Assembly (NCBI GenBank): GCA_937899365.1
Contig: CALBPH010000081.1
Span: 1-8,372, forward strand
Source: an uncultured Leptolyngbya sp.
Lineage (GTDB): Bacteria > Cyanobacteriota > Cyanobacteriia > Phormidesmidales > Phormidesmidaceae
Direction of reading: 5' to 3'
Length of the DNA: 8,372 bases
Shown here: positions 1 through 7,170 of the stretch, one piece after another
How the letters are laid out: each line of letters starts with the position of its first letter
Position numbering within the stretch: the stretch's first letter is position 1
Translations under genes and position numbers: made by a program
Notes under the pieces: generated by a model
What the model was told of the DNA's origin: nothing
What the model saw: the letters and a program-made list of their open reading frames with translations, nothing else
Databases searched by the model: none

Positions 1-1162
1 GGATGGCGACAGCATTGACGGGCTCTTGGTGGGCCTCTAGGGTTGCGCTCGCAACCCCCTGAGGGTCCCACAGCCGAACCGTTGTGTCAGCACCACCGCT
101 AACAATGGTTTGTCCATCCTGACTAATATCCACCGACAAAACTGAGTCAGTATGCCCTTGAAAGGGTGCCGCCATGGGCTCTCCGTTGCCATTCCAGAGC
201 CGTAGAGTGTTGTCGTCACTGCCCGTTACCAGCATCTCACCATTAGCCGCCATCCCATTGACCGCCCCGTCGTGGACTCGGATAGACTGACGCTGAAGCA
301 CAGCTTGCTGATCCCAGAGCCGTAGGGTACTGTCTTCACTGCCGCTAAGAATGGTACCGCCATCGGGGCTAACGGCAACAGAATACACATAGTAGTCATG
401 GCCAATTAAGGGTGGACCCACCGGCTGTCCATCACGGCTCCATACCCGCACCGTATTGTCATTGCCGCCACTGATCAGCCACTGACCATTGGGGCTAAAG
501 GTCAAGGACATAACACTATCTGTGTGACCTTCTAGCTCCTGTAACAAATTCCCCTGTTGGTCCCACAGGCGTATAATCTCATCGCTGCCACCGCTAGCTA
601 TCAGCCGTCCATCGGGGCTAACGGCCACCGTAACGATGGCACCGGTATGGCCCCGCAGGGTTTTGAGCAGCTGACCTTGGACAGTCCAAAGGTGAATTAA
701 TCCATCGTCTCGACCGCTAACAATCTGGGTGCCATCAGGGCTAATGGCAAGGGACCACACAGTACTTTCTTCTTTATCTTCTGACTGCAACGTGCGTGAC
801 TTGCCTTGACGGTCCCATAGTTTGATCACACCGCTTTGATCACCGCTGGCCAGGATAGTGCCATCGGGGCTAAAGGCCACCGTTTTTACATGCCCCCTAT
901 GCCCTTCAAAACGCCTCAGCTGATTACCCTGTAGATCCCATAGCCGCACGGTACTGTCAGAGCTAGCACTGGCAATGGTCTTGCCATCGGGGCTAAAGGC
1001 CACTGACCAAATCGCATCTTCGTGGCCCTCAAAGGGCTGTCCAATCGGGTTGCCATTTTGGTCCCAAAGCCGAATAGTCTGGTCAAAGCCTCCGCTGGCA
1101 ATGGTTTGACCATCGGGGCTATACACCGCTGACCACACCGCATCGGTATGGCCTTCAAGTCG
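1..1162 (-). repeat. WD40 repeat array, nine full units and the start of a tenth
   Basis: From residue 735 the TIR/WD40 protein repeats a unit of about 40-42 residues of the form GH...V.SVA.SPDG..IASG..D.T.RLWD..G. Nine units are complete and a tenth starts at the window edge (EAHQEPVNAVA). The third-to-fourth unit junction has an acidic insertion (SEDKEES) and no GH. Unit 8 has lost the SPDG turn. The SPDG codons give a recurrent DNA block, GCCATCGGGGCT on the plus strand, seen near 359, 609, 860, 982 and 1110. More than seven units means more than one propeller, so further repeats are expected to the left. The other positions differ between units, so this is not a recent perfect amplification. 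Confidence 0.92.
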
Positions 1163-3364
1163 GTTTTTCTCCACCGTAATGCCAATGGCATTGCGCAGGG
1201 TGGAACGCACGGAGGGTGGCAGTGCCCATAGCCTGGCTCGACTTTTACCCGCCAGTTTTAGAGCCTCTAAAAGTCCTTCCACCGGTTTAGTAATCAAGGC
1301 GCGACTCACTTTTCCAGCCTGCTCATCGAGTTCTAGCCTGCTTTTTTGTTGAAAAACAACTGTCATCGCACCGGTGGCAATTAGAAATAAAACGCTGATA
1401 CCGGCAAGTAGAGATTGTAAAACAACCATGCGTCGCTTTTCACGACGGGTCTCTGCTTCAAGGGTAGCTTGGCTGGCGGTGATAAAGGCCTGTTGCCCCT
1501 CAGTCACCACAGGGGTTTTCTGATGGTTTTGGCTATCTTGGAGCCACTGGGTTGCGATCGCACTTTCGGCCCCCCGCAGCAGTAAATCGCTACTCTGGTC
1601 TTTTTGCTGCCATTCCAGCGCCCGCTGCAGCCATTTCGTATGGCTGCGCACATGGGCTCGATCCGTATCTAGGATGCGGATTAGATGGTTAAAATGGGTA
1701 GAAAAATTACCCCGCTGTTGGCTAAAGTCTAGCCACTGCACCTTAGCCAACTCCGGATGCAGGTCAGCCGTATCTATCGGCTGATGCAAAATGGTAACAA
1801 ACCGCTTATTAAAGCGCGCCCCGTGGTCCACCTCCTGTTTGCAATAGGGTGAACTAACCGACCGAGGTGACAAAATAAACAAGACATTATCCGATATCTC
1901 AATACCTTTATAAATCTCTTGTTTAAAGTTGGCAGTGCCCGCAGCAATACTCTCTTGATCAAACCAGGTGGTTTTTCCCTGACTTTGCAATGCACTATTT
2001 AAGGTGCGGGCAATATCTGCATCGGCACTGGAATAGGAGATAAAGACATCAATCGAAGCCGGAGGGGGATGGGCTAAGCTCGCCTGAATAAACTCACGGT
2101 GGTGCTCAGTTGCCGGGTGGGACGCTCGCCCTTGAGCCGTTTTAAGCCACGCCTCCGCCTGGCGTAGATCGTATCCCCGCAGTAGCACGCTAGCGTTTTG
2201 CTGCTGTCGTTTCCATTTCAGCGCTTTGACCAACAGATCCTTATGTTGGGCATAGTAGGCGGCGTCATGGTTTAGGGTTTTGATCAGCTGGTTTTCATCC
2301 AGCAAATAATCATCTGCGCGGACATTATCAGTTAGATCAATATACTGGAGAGACTTTAACTCAGTATCATTATCCTCAGGTGTCAGGGGCCGGACCAGAA
2401 TAGGAACCACCCGTTTCTTTAGGGCCACTGCGTATCTCAACTCATACTGACAGTACTGAGACCGTAGAGAGTTGGGAGACAACAGGTATACCATGGTATC
2501 GGCCTCCTCAATTCCCCGGTTCACTACCCGCTTAAACGCTTCCCCCGTTGGGATATCCGTCTGGTTACTCCAAACCGTAATACCCTGTCGTCGGAGCGAG
2601 CGGCGAATATGGACCATCACCTCGGCATCAGCCTGGGCATAGGCCAAAAACACCTGAGTCATCTTACTGTGGGCATTTTTAATACTCTCTGTGATGAACT
2701 CACAGTGTAGATCCGTGGGCAGACAAGGGGGCTGTTCATCCTTAAATCGCTGCTTCAGCCATTGTTCTGCCAGCTGTCGCATTTCCCCCAGCAGCAAAAA
2801 CTCCGTCTGTTTTTGCTTACGCTCCCATTCAAGCGCATCATTCAGTAGCTGAGTATGGCGCTCTACGTAGGTCTGGTGACGATGGAAAATCTGTTCCAAC
2901 CCTGACAGAGACTGCTCAAACTCATCCTGACCTGCTCGCATATACACCCAATTAATCTTACTAATCTGGGCGTTCATATTAGGAAAGCTAGAATGCAGTC
3001 CCTTTTCCCGATAGTCATGCCACTGGGCATCGGTACCATGGGGATGACGGGACTGCCAGGTCGCTCGATCAATCTCCTCTACATGCAGCAGGGGAATAAT
3101 TCGCTTCTGATGGTGCAGCGCAATCTCAATCTCTTTAGTGCAGTAGGGTGAATTGATAGAATGGGGTGAAATAACAAATAAAAAATTGTGAGATTTTTTA
3201 ATACCACTATCGATCTGATTTTGAAAATCAACCGCTAGGGGAATATCATTAAAGTCACACCAGACACGATAACCCGCTGCCTTAAGCCGCTCACATAGCT
3301 TAACAACAAACTCCTTACTATCAGCGCGACCATAGGAAATAAAAACGTCGTAAACGTCACTCAT
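1..3364 (-). CDS. Triple-TIR, transmembrane, WD40-repeat protein (C-terminus beyond window)
   Basis: The reading frame is open from the ATG at 3364 to the left edge (1121 full codons, no stop). I see three TIR units. TIR1 has YDVFISYGRAD (5-15), BB-loop DIP (40-42) and SPYCTKE with Glu78. TIR2 has VFLAYAQAD (238-246), DIP (270-272) and SQYCQYE with Glu308. TIR3 has DVFISYSSAD (439-448), SIAAG (472-476) and SPYCKQE with Glu511. The three Glu match the NADase Glu of active TIRs. Each TIR is followed by a helical linker with an H..LL..AL.W core, an LL.G motif and WL (about 166-228, 370-430, 571-632). A basic stretch RREKRR (640-645) precedes a hydrophobic segment (646-671), then a pre-propeller linker (about 675-733) and WD40 repeats from 735 on. 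No NTPase P-loop is visible. Inference: a membrane-anchored sensor with TIR (NAD-cleaving or signalling) effectors. No clear Shine-Dalgarno precedes the ATG. The domain calls are firm; the function is not. Confidence 0.93.
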   Translation of the reverse strand, partial: MSDVYDVFISYGRADSKEFVVKLCERLKAAGYRVWCDFNDIPLAVDFQNQIDSGIKKSHNFLFVISPHSINSPYCTKEIEIALHHQKRIIPLLHVEEIDRATWQSRHPHGTDAQWHDYREKGLHSSFPNMNAQISKINWVYMRAGQDEFEQSLSGLEQIFHRHQTYVERHTQLLNDALEWERKQKQTEFLLLGEMRQLAEQWLKQRFKDEQPPCLPTDLHCEFITESIKNAHSKMTQVFLAYAQADAEVMVHIRRSLRRQGITVWSNQTDIPTGEAFKRVVNRGIEEADTMVYLLSPNSLRSQYCQYELRYAVALKKRVVPILVRPLTPEDNDTELKSLQYIDLTDNVRADDYLLDENQLIKTLNHDAAYYAQHKDLLVKALKWKRQQQNASVLLRGYDLRQAEAWLKTAQGRASHPATEHHREFIQASLAHPPPASIDVFISYSSADADIARTLNSALQSQGKTTWFDQESIAAGTANFKQEIYKGIEISDNVLFILSPRSVSSPYCKQEVDHGARFNKRFVTILHQPIDTADLHPELAKVQWLDFSQQRGNFSTHFNHLIRILDTDRAHVRSHTKWLQRALEWQQKDQSSDLLLRGAESAIATQWLQDSQNHQKTPVVTEGQQAFITASQATLEAETRREKRRMVVLQSLLAGISVLFLIATGAMTVVFQQKSRLELDEQAGKVSRALITKPVEGLLEALKLAGKSRARLWALPPSVRSTLRNAIGITVEKNRLEGHTDAVWSAVYSPDGQTIASGGFDQTIRLWDQNGNPIGQPFEGHEDAIWSVAFSPDGKTIASASSDSTVRLWDLQGNQLRRFEGHRGHVKTVAFSPDGTILASGDQSGVIKLWDRQGKSRTLQSEDKEESTVWSLAISPDGTQIVSGRDDGLIHLWTVQGQLLKTLRGHTGAIVTVAVSPDGRLIASGGSDEIIRLWDQQGNLLQELEGHTDSVMSLTFSPNGQWLISGGNDNTVRVWSRDGQPVGPPLIGHDYYVYSVAVSPDGGTILSGSEDSTLRLWDQQAVLQRQSIRVHDGAVNGMAANGEMLVTGSDDNTLRLWNGNGEPMAAPFQGHTDSVLSVDISQDGQTIVSGGADTTVRLWDPQGVASATLEAHQEPVNAVAI

Positions 3365-3505
3365 GACAGATATAAAAAGACTGCGCTACTCTGTACTGTC
3401 TGGTATAAAAGTTTGTCATAAAGTGAGCGCATAATGAGCAGGAAGCTTCTCTCACTTGAAACATCTAATACGAAATCCTGGCTGATAGGGTCCGGTATCG
3501 AAAGG

Positions 3506-3534
3506 CATCCACCAGGGGTTGCCCCTACAGGATG
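3506..3534. repeat. Compact hairpin, candidate dispersed cyanobacterial repeat
   Basis: CATCC (3506-3510) pairs with GGATG (3530-3534). Inside a 3x3 internal loop, AGGGG (3514-3518) pairs with CCCCT (3522-3526) around a TTG loop. The core AGGGGTTGCCCCT resembles short palindromic repeats scattered in many cyanobacterial intergenic regions; that resemblance is from memory and no second copy is visible here. On the plus strand it is followed by TCTATTTTT, so it could also act as a weak plus-strand terminator, but no gene reads into it from that side. Confidence 0.5.
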
Positions 3535-3593
3535 GTCTATTTTTAATCGAGTTTAATGAATTCGGATTGGGTATAAGTCCCTATTTGCATGGT

Positions 3594-3629
3594 GGAGTTT
3601 CCTCTCCTGCCTGTGGAAATCTAAACTCC
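3594..3629. repeat. Inverted repeat downstream of the DUF2141 gene
   Basis: GGAGTTT (3594-3600) and AAACTCC (3623-3629) are perfectly complementary. TTTCC (3598-3602) and GGAAA (3615-3619) give an alternative inner stem. It lies about 43 bases past the stop of the minus-strand DUF2141 gene, so it could stabilise or end that transcript. No run of U follows on the minus strand, so a standard intrinsic terminator is not supported. Confidence 0.35.
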
Positions 3630-3671
3630 CCTCTACCGCATCCAAATCAAAAACTTAGTTCCCAACAACCC

Positions 3672-4133
3672 CTAAAAATAACTCAGCTCAATCTCAATCC
3701 TCGTTTCCGCCCCTGCAACCAATACCACAGCATCACCAAATTCCGGTGGTCCCGTACGCGCTTCCGGATTTCTAGAAAATCCAAACCCTTCCGCAGGCAT
3801 CCCCACAAAGTTGCGATTAAATTCATTATCACCGTTAGCATCATGAAATGCTGAAACGGCATAGCTGCCGGGGGTTAAATTTTCAAACGTGGCCAACACC
3901 GGCGCACCCTCAGCCGTAGCAATACACAACGTCTGTAAAGCCTCATCCCGATTGCTGGGAAACCCAGAACTACTATTAAATAGATTTAGACAGACCTGCC
4001 CTTCGGGCTGATTGAGGCCGCTGATCTCCACAGCCAGCTGAGTGGGCTGCCCCACCTGACCATGGGCTGGATAGGCCAAACCACCTACCATAGCCATCAT
4101 CAGCGCCCCAGTTACCACATGTCTACTCTTCAT
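3672..4133 (-). CDS. Secreted DUF2141 family protein
   Basis: A 153-residue protein with a signal peptide: MKSRH, a hydrophobic core at about 6-21, and a likely cleavage site after AHG (23-25). The mature part is a small all-beta domain of the DUF2141 type. The family pattern is visible as FENLTPGSYAVSAFHDANGD (83-102), with the HD.NG motif at 97-101, followed by VGMPAEGFGFS (110-120) and a Pro/Phe turn at 129-132. Cys48 and Cys70 could form a disulfide outside the cytoplasm. The biochemical function of DUF2141 is not established; the HD.NGD stretch could bind a metal such as calcium, which is inference. The start is supported by the signal peptide and a weak AGAGAA ribosome site. The upstream gene is separated by 226 bases and a terminator, so it probably has its own promoter. 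Confidence 0.88.
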   Translation of the reverse strand: MKSRHVVTGALMMAMVGGLAYPAHGQVGQPTQLAVEISGLNQPEGQVCLNLFNSSSGFPSNRDEALQTLCIATAEGAPVLATFENLTPGSYAVSAFHDANGDNEFNRNFVGMPAEGFGFSRNPEARTGPPEFGDAVVLVAGAETRIEIELSYF

Positions 4134-4166
4134 TGTTCTCTAGTACGTTTTAGTCAGGTTTAACAT

Positions 4167-4185
4167 ATCCAGCCAAGTACTGGAT
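4167..4185. promoter_or_regulatory. Small inverted repeat upstream of the DUF2141 gene
   Basis: ATCCAG (4167-4172) and CTGGAT (4180-4185) form a perfect 6-base inverted repeat with a 7-base spacer, 34-52 bases upstream of the DUF2141 start codon. It overlaps weak minus-strand promoter-like sequence (TATGTT just downstream of it), which is where an operator could lie. Such a short repeat can arise by chance. Confidence 0.25.
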
Positions 4186-4258
4186 CGAAATTTTTATGTA
4201 GACACGCCATGGCACAGATTTCCTTGGGCAGCCTACGAATTTGAGCGATATGCGTTGT

Positions 4259-4285
4259 AAAAAGCAACCGGCACCGCTGCCGGTT
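4259..4285 (-). terminator. Intrinsic terminator of the GGDEF-EAL gene
   Basis: AACCGGCA (4266-4273) and TGCCGGTT (4278-4285) form a perfect 8-bp G/C-rich stem with a 4-base loop. Read on the minus strand, the stem is followed by GC and then five T (complement of 4259-4263). It lies 75-101 bases past the GGDEF-EAL stop codon and before the DUF2141 gene, so it would end the upstream transcript and insulate the downstream gene. Confidence 0.8.
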
Positions 4286-4359
4286 TAGGGGAGACACCGC
4301 TCCCAGCCGCCAGCATCTGTCAGATTCTTTCAGATAAAGCCATCCCGAGGAGCGGCAAA

Positions 4360-6987
4360 CTAAGATTTTCCTAGTAATTTAGTCGCCTCTGCCGCCGTCA
4401 TCGGCTTGGCAAAATAAAATCCCTGCCCCGTATCGCAGCCAACTTGCTTTAACCAGTTCATCTGATCCAATGTCTCAATCCCCTCAGCAATCGCCCTGAG
4501 ACCCAGGGACTGGCACAGTGAAATAATTGATTCGGCAATGATTTCGCTACGCACCTCGGGCTCAGGTGGGCTGATAAAACCGCGATCAATCTTGAGCGCA
4601 TTAATCGGCAGCTGATGTAAATAGCGCAGACAAGAGTACCCGGTACCAAAGTCATCAATCACAATACCCACACCCTTATCCCTAAACCGGTTAAGTAACT
4701 CTCGGGTGACATCAACATTTTGCACCAGCATACTCTCTGTGATTTCTAGCATTAATGTGTTTCTCTTTAGGCTGTATTGATTTAAAAGCTCTTCAAGTTT
4801 TAATAGCAGAGAGTTTTCCAATTGCTGAACTGAGAGATTAATGCTAACCGTCAAAGGACGTTCAGGAAATTGCTGTTGCCAACTCATGAGCTGTTGACAG
4901 GCCGTGCTCAGCACCCACTCACCCATTGGCAAAATCAGTCCAATTTCTTCAGCAATGCTAATAAAACGGTCTGGCCCTAATACCCCCTCTTCGGGATGCT
5001 GCCATCGGATCAGCGCCTCAAAGGCTTCAACTTCTTGAGTTTTTAGATTGACAATTGGCTGGTAGTAAACCAAAAAATTTTCATTTTTGAGAGCCTTTCG
5101 CAGACTGTTCTCAATTTGCAATCGCTGGATTGCTTGCAAATGCATGCTGGGATCAAAGACTTGATATTGGCCTCGCCCGCTGTGCTTAGCCCAATACATG
5201 GCCACGTCGGCATCCCGTAACAGATCGGTGGCTCGATAATGATGTTTCTGGGTGGAGGTGACAATACCGATGCTAGCGCTGGGAAATAACTCTCGCTGGG
5301 CAATGGTAACGGGCGCCTGTAGGACCTCTAAAATGCGTTCTGCCACCATTACGGCTTCCGTCAGATCGCTAATATCCTCTAGTAGGACAACAAATTCATC
5401 ACCGCCGAGTCGAGCGGCTAGGTCGGTTTCTCGAATCACCAGCTTAAGCTGGGTGGAAATGGCTAATAGGAGCTCATCCCCAATTTGATGACCCAGACTA
5501 TCATTGATCACCTTAAAGTTATCCAGATCTAGGAAAAGCACCGCCAGCTGGGTCTCTGGATGCCGCTTGGTTCGTTTGAGGGCCAGCTCTAGCCGTTCCA
5601 TAAGCAGACTGCGGTTGGGTAACCCGGTGAGCTGATCGTGGAACGCGTCGTGCTTAAGCTGCTCTTGGACCTTGATGCGATCGCTAATGTCGCGGATAAC
5701 GGACAACGTATGTTTGGGCTTACCCAGGACATCCCTTACAACCGATACCCCGGTGTTGGACCAAAAAAAACTACCATCTTTTCGCAAGTAGCGTTTTTCA
5801 TAGAAAAAGTGGGCAATTTCGTCGGCAAATAGTCGTTGGGCCATGGACCTGGTTTCAGCGCGATCGTCGGGGTGGGTAATCGCCCAGATGGGTTTGGCCA
5901 TCAGCTCCTCGCGAGAGTAGCCAAGCAGCTCACAAAAGCGGGGGTTTACATCGATAAATGTGCCATCTAGTGTGGTGTTGGCTAAGCCCACCGCTGCCTG
6001 TTGGTAGATGCTGCGATAGCGCTCTTCGCTGTCCCGTAGGGCCATTTCCGCCTGGTGGCTTTGGGTGATATCAACCGCCATGGAGATGGCCACCCGACGA
6101 CCGTCTGGCAGCTGCTCGAGTACCGAGGAACTAAATGCCCAGGTCCGCTGACGACCGTCACGGGTGGTGATTTCTACGTCCCCTTCATTGTGGCAACCGT
6201 CCAGCTCATACTTTTTGGTAATTACATTTTCTAACATCATGGGAGCTTTATCCCCATAGGCTAGCTGTGCCCAGGCCTGGGTGGTGGGAATATCCTGTTG
6301 GGTATAGCCGGTCAGGTGGGTCCAGGTACTGTTGATGTGGAGAACCTCCCCGTCTTCGGCATGGATCATGATGGGTAGGGGGGCGGTTGCGATCGCACGG
6401 CGAAATCGTTGCTCACTCACCCGCAAGCGCTCGTCGGCCCGTTTGCGATCGCTAATATCTTGAACCAGCATTAGAACTTCATCATCACTGTAGGGAATGA
6501 CGCGCACCTGCTCAACTTGCACCGAACCATCAATAGAGAGATCCTGCTCATAGATTTGAGTAGACTGGGTTTCTAGCGCTGTTTGGATAGCCCCTAAGCG
6601 TTTTTTCGCTAACTCCGACGGAAGCCGTTCACCCACATAGCTCCCAATCCAGGTCGACGGTTCATCTCCCAAGATGAGAAAGTCGGGCGATGCTAAAAAT
6701 TCTAGATAAATGCCGGCCCGGTTAATGCGCATAATTAGATCCGGGAGGGCATTCAGCAAAGCTCGATAGTGGGCTTCACTGGTGCGCAAACTGTTTTCAG
6801 CCTGCTGACGATGCTTAGCTTTCTGATTTAAGCGATAGTTTTGCAAGGAAACAGCCGCGAGACTGATGGCCAAACCAGCCACAGCCAAGCTCAGAAATAG
6901 TTGATTGCCATCCCCAATCAACGTTGCCACCAGCCCTTGCGAGCCGATCCATAAACCCCAAAAATTTAACCATAGGCCCAAAAACAT
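4360..6987 (-). CDS. Membrane-anchored PAS-PAS-PAS-GGDEF-EAL c-di-GMP enzyme
   Basis: 875 residues. Two hydrophobic helices (about 3-24 and 30-49) with a very short loop anchor it, leaving the rest cytoplasmic. Three PAS domains follow at about 71-180, 193-308 and 322-437, each ending in a DI(S/T)-type exit (177-180, 306-308, 433-436). The GGDEF domain (about 443-606) has the intact RLGGDEF active site (526-532) and an I-site RETD (519-522) five residues before GGDEF, so product inhibition is expected. The EAL domain (about 622-868) keeps the metal and catalytic residues: EAL 657-659, Asn717, Glu748, DDFGTGYS 778-785, Lys799, Glu835 and Gln855. It can therefore in principle both make and break c-di-GMP, with the PAS inputs setting the balance. 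The PAS ligands are unknown. An in-frame TAG lies eight codons upstream; no clear ribosome site precedes the ATG. It ends at a strong terminator and is divergent from the hydroxylase gene. Confidence 0.95.
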   Translation of the reverse strand: MFLGLWLNFWGLWIGSQGLVATLIGDGNQLFLSLAVAGLAISLAAVSLQNYRLNQKAKHRQQAENSLRTSEAHYRALLNALPDLIMRINRAGIYLEFLASPDFLILGDEPSTWIGSYVGERLPSELAKKRLGAIQTALETQSTQIYEQDLSIDGSVQVEQVRVIPYSDDEVLMLVQDISDRKRADERLRVSEQRFRRAIATAPLPIMIHAEDGEVLHINSTWTHLTGYTQQDIPTTQAWAQLAYGDKAPMMLENVITKKYELDGCHNEGDVEITTRDGRQRTWAFSSSVLEQLPDGRRVAISMAVDITQSHQAEMALRDSEERYRSIYQQAAVGLANTTLDGTFIDVNPRFCELLGYSREELMAKPIWAITHPDDRAETRSMAQRLFADEIAHFFYEKRYLRKDGSFFWSNTGVSVVRDVLGKPKHTLSVIRDISDRIKVQEQLKHDAFHDQLTGLPNRSLLMERLELALKRTKRHPETQLAVLFLDLDNFKVINDSLGHQIGDELLLAISTQLKLVIRETDLAARLGGDEFVVLLEDISDLTEAVMVAERILEVLQAPVTIAQRELFPSASIGIVTSTQKHHYRATDLLRDADVAMYWAKHSGRGQYQVFDPSMHLQAIQRLQIENSLRKALKNENFLVYYQPIVNLKTQEVEAFEALIRWQHPEEGVLGPDRFISIAEEIGLILPMGEWVLSTACQQLMSWQQQFPERPLTVSINLSVQQLENSLLLKLEELLNQYSLKRNTLMLEITESMLVQNVDVTRELLNRFRDKGVGIVIDDFGTGYSCLRYLHQLPINALKIDRGFISPPEPEVRSEIIAESIISLCQSLGLRAIAEGIETLDQMNWLKQVGCDTGQGFYFAKPMTAAEATKLLGKS

Positions 6988-7156
6988 AGTGGAAGTCTGT
7001 CGCAGAATCGTCTAGGGTTCAGCTTGAACTATCCGTAATCATACGTACATTTTTTGATATTGCGTCTGTCAGGTTAGTGAGGACAATGGGTATTCCTAAA
7101 AGCTTTAAGTTACAACGGCTAACTGACTCACAATCATAGCCATACTTTATCGAGTT
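6988..7156. promoter_or_regulatory. Divergent intergenic region
   Basis: This gap separates the minus-strand GGDEF-EAL gene from the plus-strand hydroxylase gene, so it must carry start signals for both directions. An A/T-rich patch around 7040-7065 includes ATCATA (TATGAT on the minus strand, a good -10 match) and TTTTTTGATATT. No -35 with proper spacing stands out for either direction, so exact promoters are not called. Confidence 0.4.
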
Positions 7157-7160
7157 GGAG
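7157..7160 (+). promoter_or_regulatory. Ribosome binding site deciding the hydroxylase start
   Basis: GGAG sits 1 base before the ATG at 7162 but 10 bases before the in-frame ATG at 7171. Only the second spacing is workable for a Shine-Dalgarno contact, so 7171 is preferred as the start. Confidence 0.55.
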
Positions 7161-7170
7161 AATGCCCGGA

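Larger units (their letters stand above)
3365..3671. other. Non-coding gap between the TIR/WD40 and DUF2141 genes
   Basis: No convincing gene lies in these 307 bases. The gap must hold the promoter of the TIR/WD40 gene unless it is co-transcribed with the DUF2141 gene. On the minus strand ATGACA (3414-3419, 5 of 6 to TTGACA) is the best -35-like match, but its -10 partner is poor, so no promoter is called. The right part holds two inverted repeats, listed separately. Both lie downstream of the DUF2141 gene and could end its transcript, though neither has a strong U-tract on the minus strand. Confidence 0.6.

Noticed and set aside
1..1162. Regular short DNA repeats that could suggest a CRISPR or tandem repeat array
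   Set aside because: The period is about 120-126 bases, in frame, and encodes WD40 units; the conserved block is simply the SPDG codons.
3384..3430. Promoter for the TIR/WD40 gene (ATGACA with TACAGA at 18 bases)
   Set aside because: The -35 match is good but the -10 match is 3 of 6, and other weak combinations fit equally well.
3519..3854. Open frame of 111 codons on the plus strand
   Set aside because: It overlaps the DUF2141 gene antisense and starts inside the hairpin; its product shows no family features and has low-complexity, shadow-like composition.
3362..6987. c-di-GMP enzyme near a TIR protein, suggesting a c-di-GMP-activated TIR defence pair (TIR-STING-like)
   Set aside because: No STING domain is visible in the TIR protein, and a strong terminator plus an unrelated gene lie between the two; proximity alone is not evidence.
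7162..7170. Hydroxylase start at the first ATG
   Set aside because: The GGAG ribosome site would be only 1 base away; the in-frame ATG at 7171 has a 10-base spacing. The difference is only three residues and is not certain.
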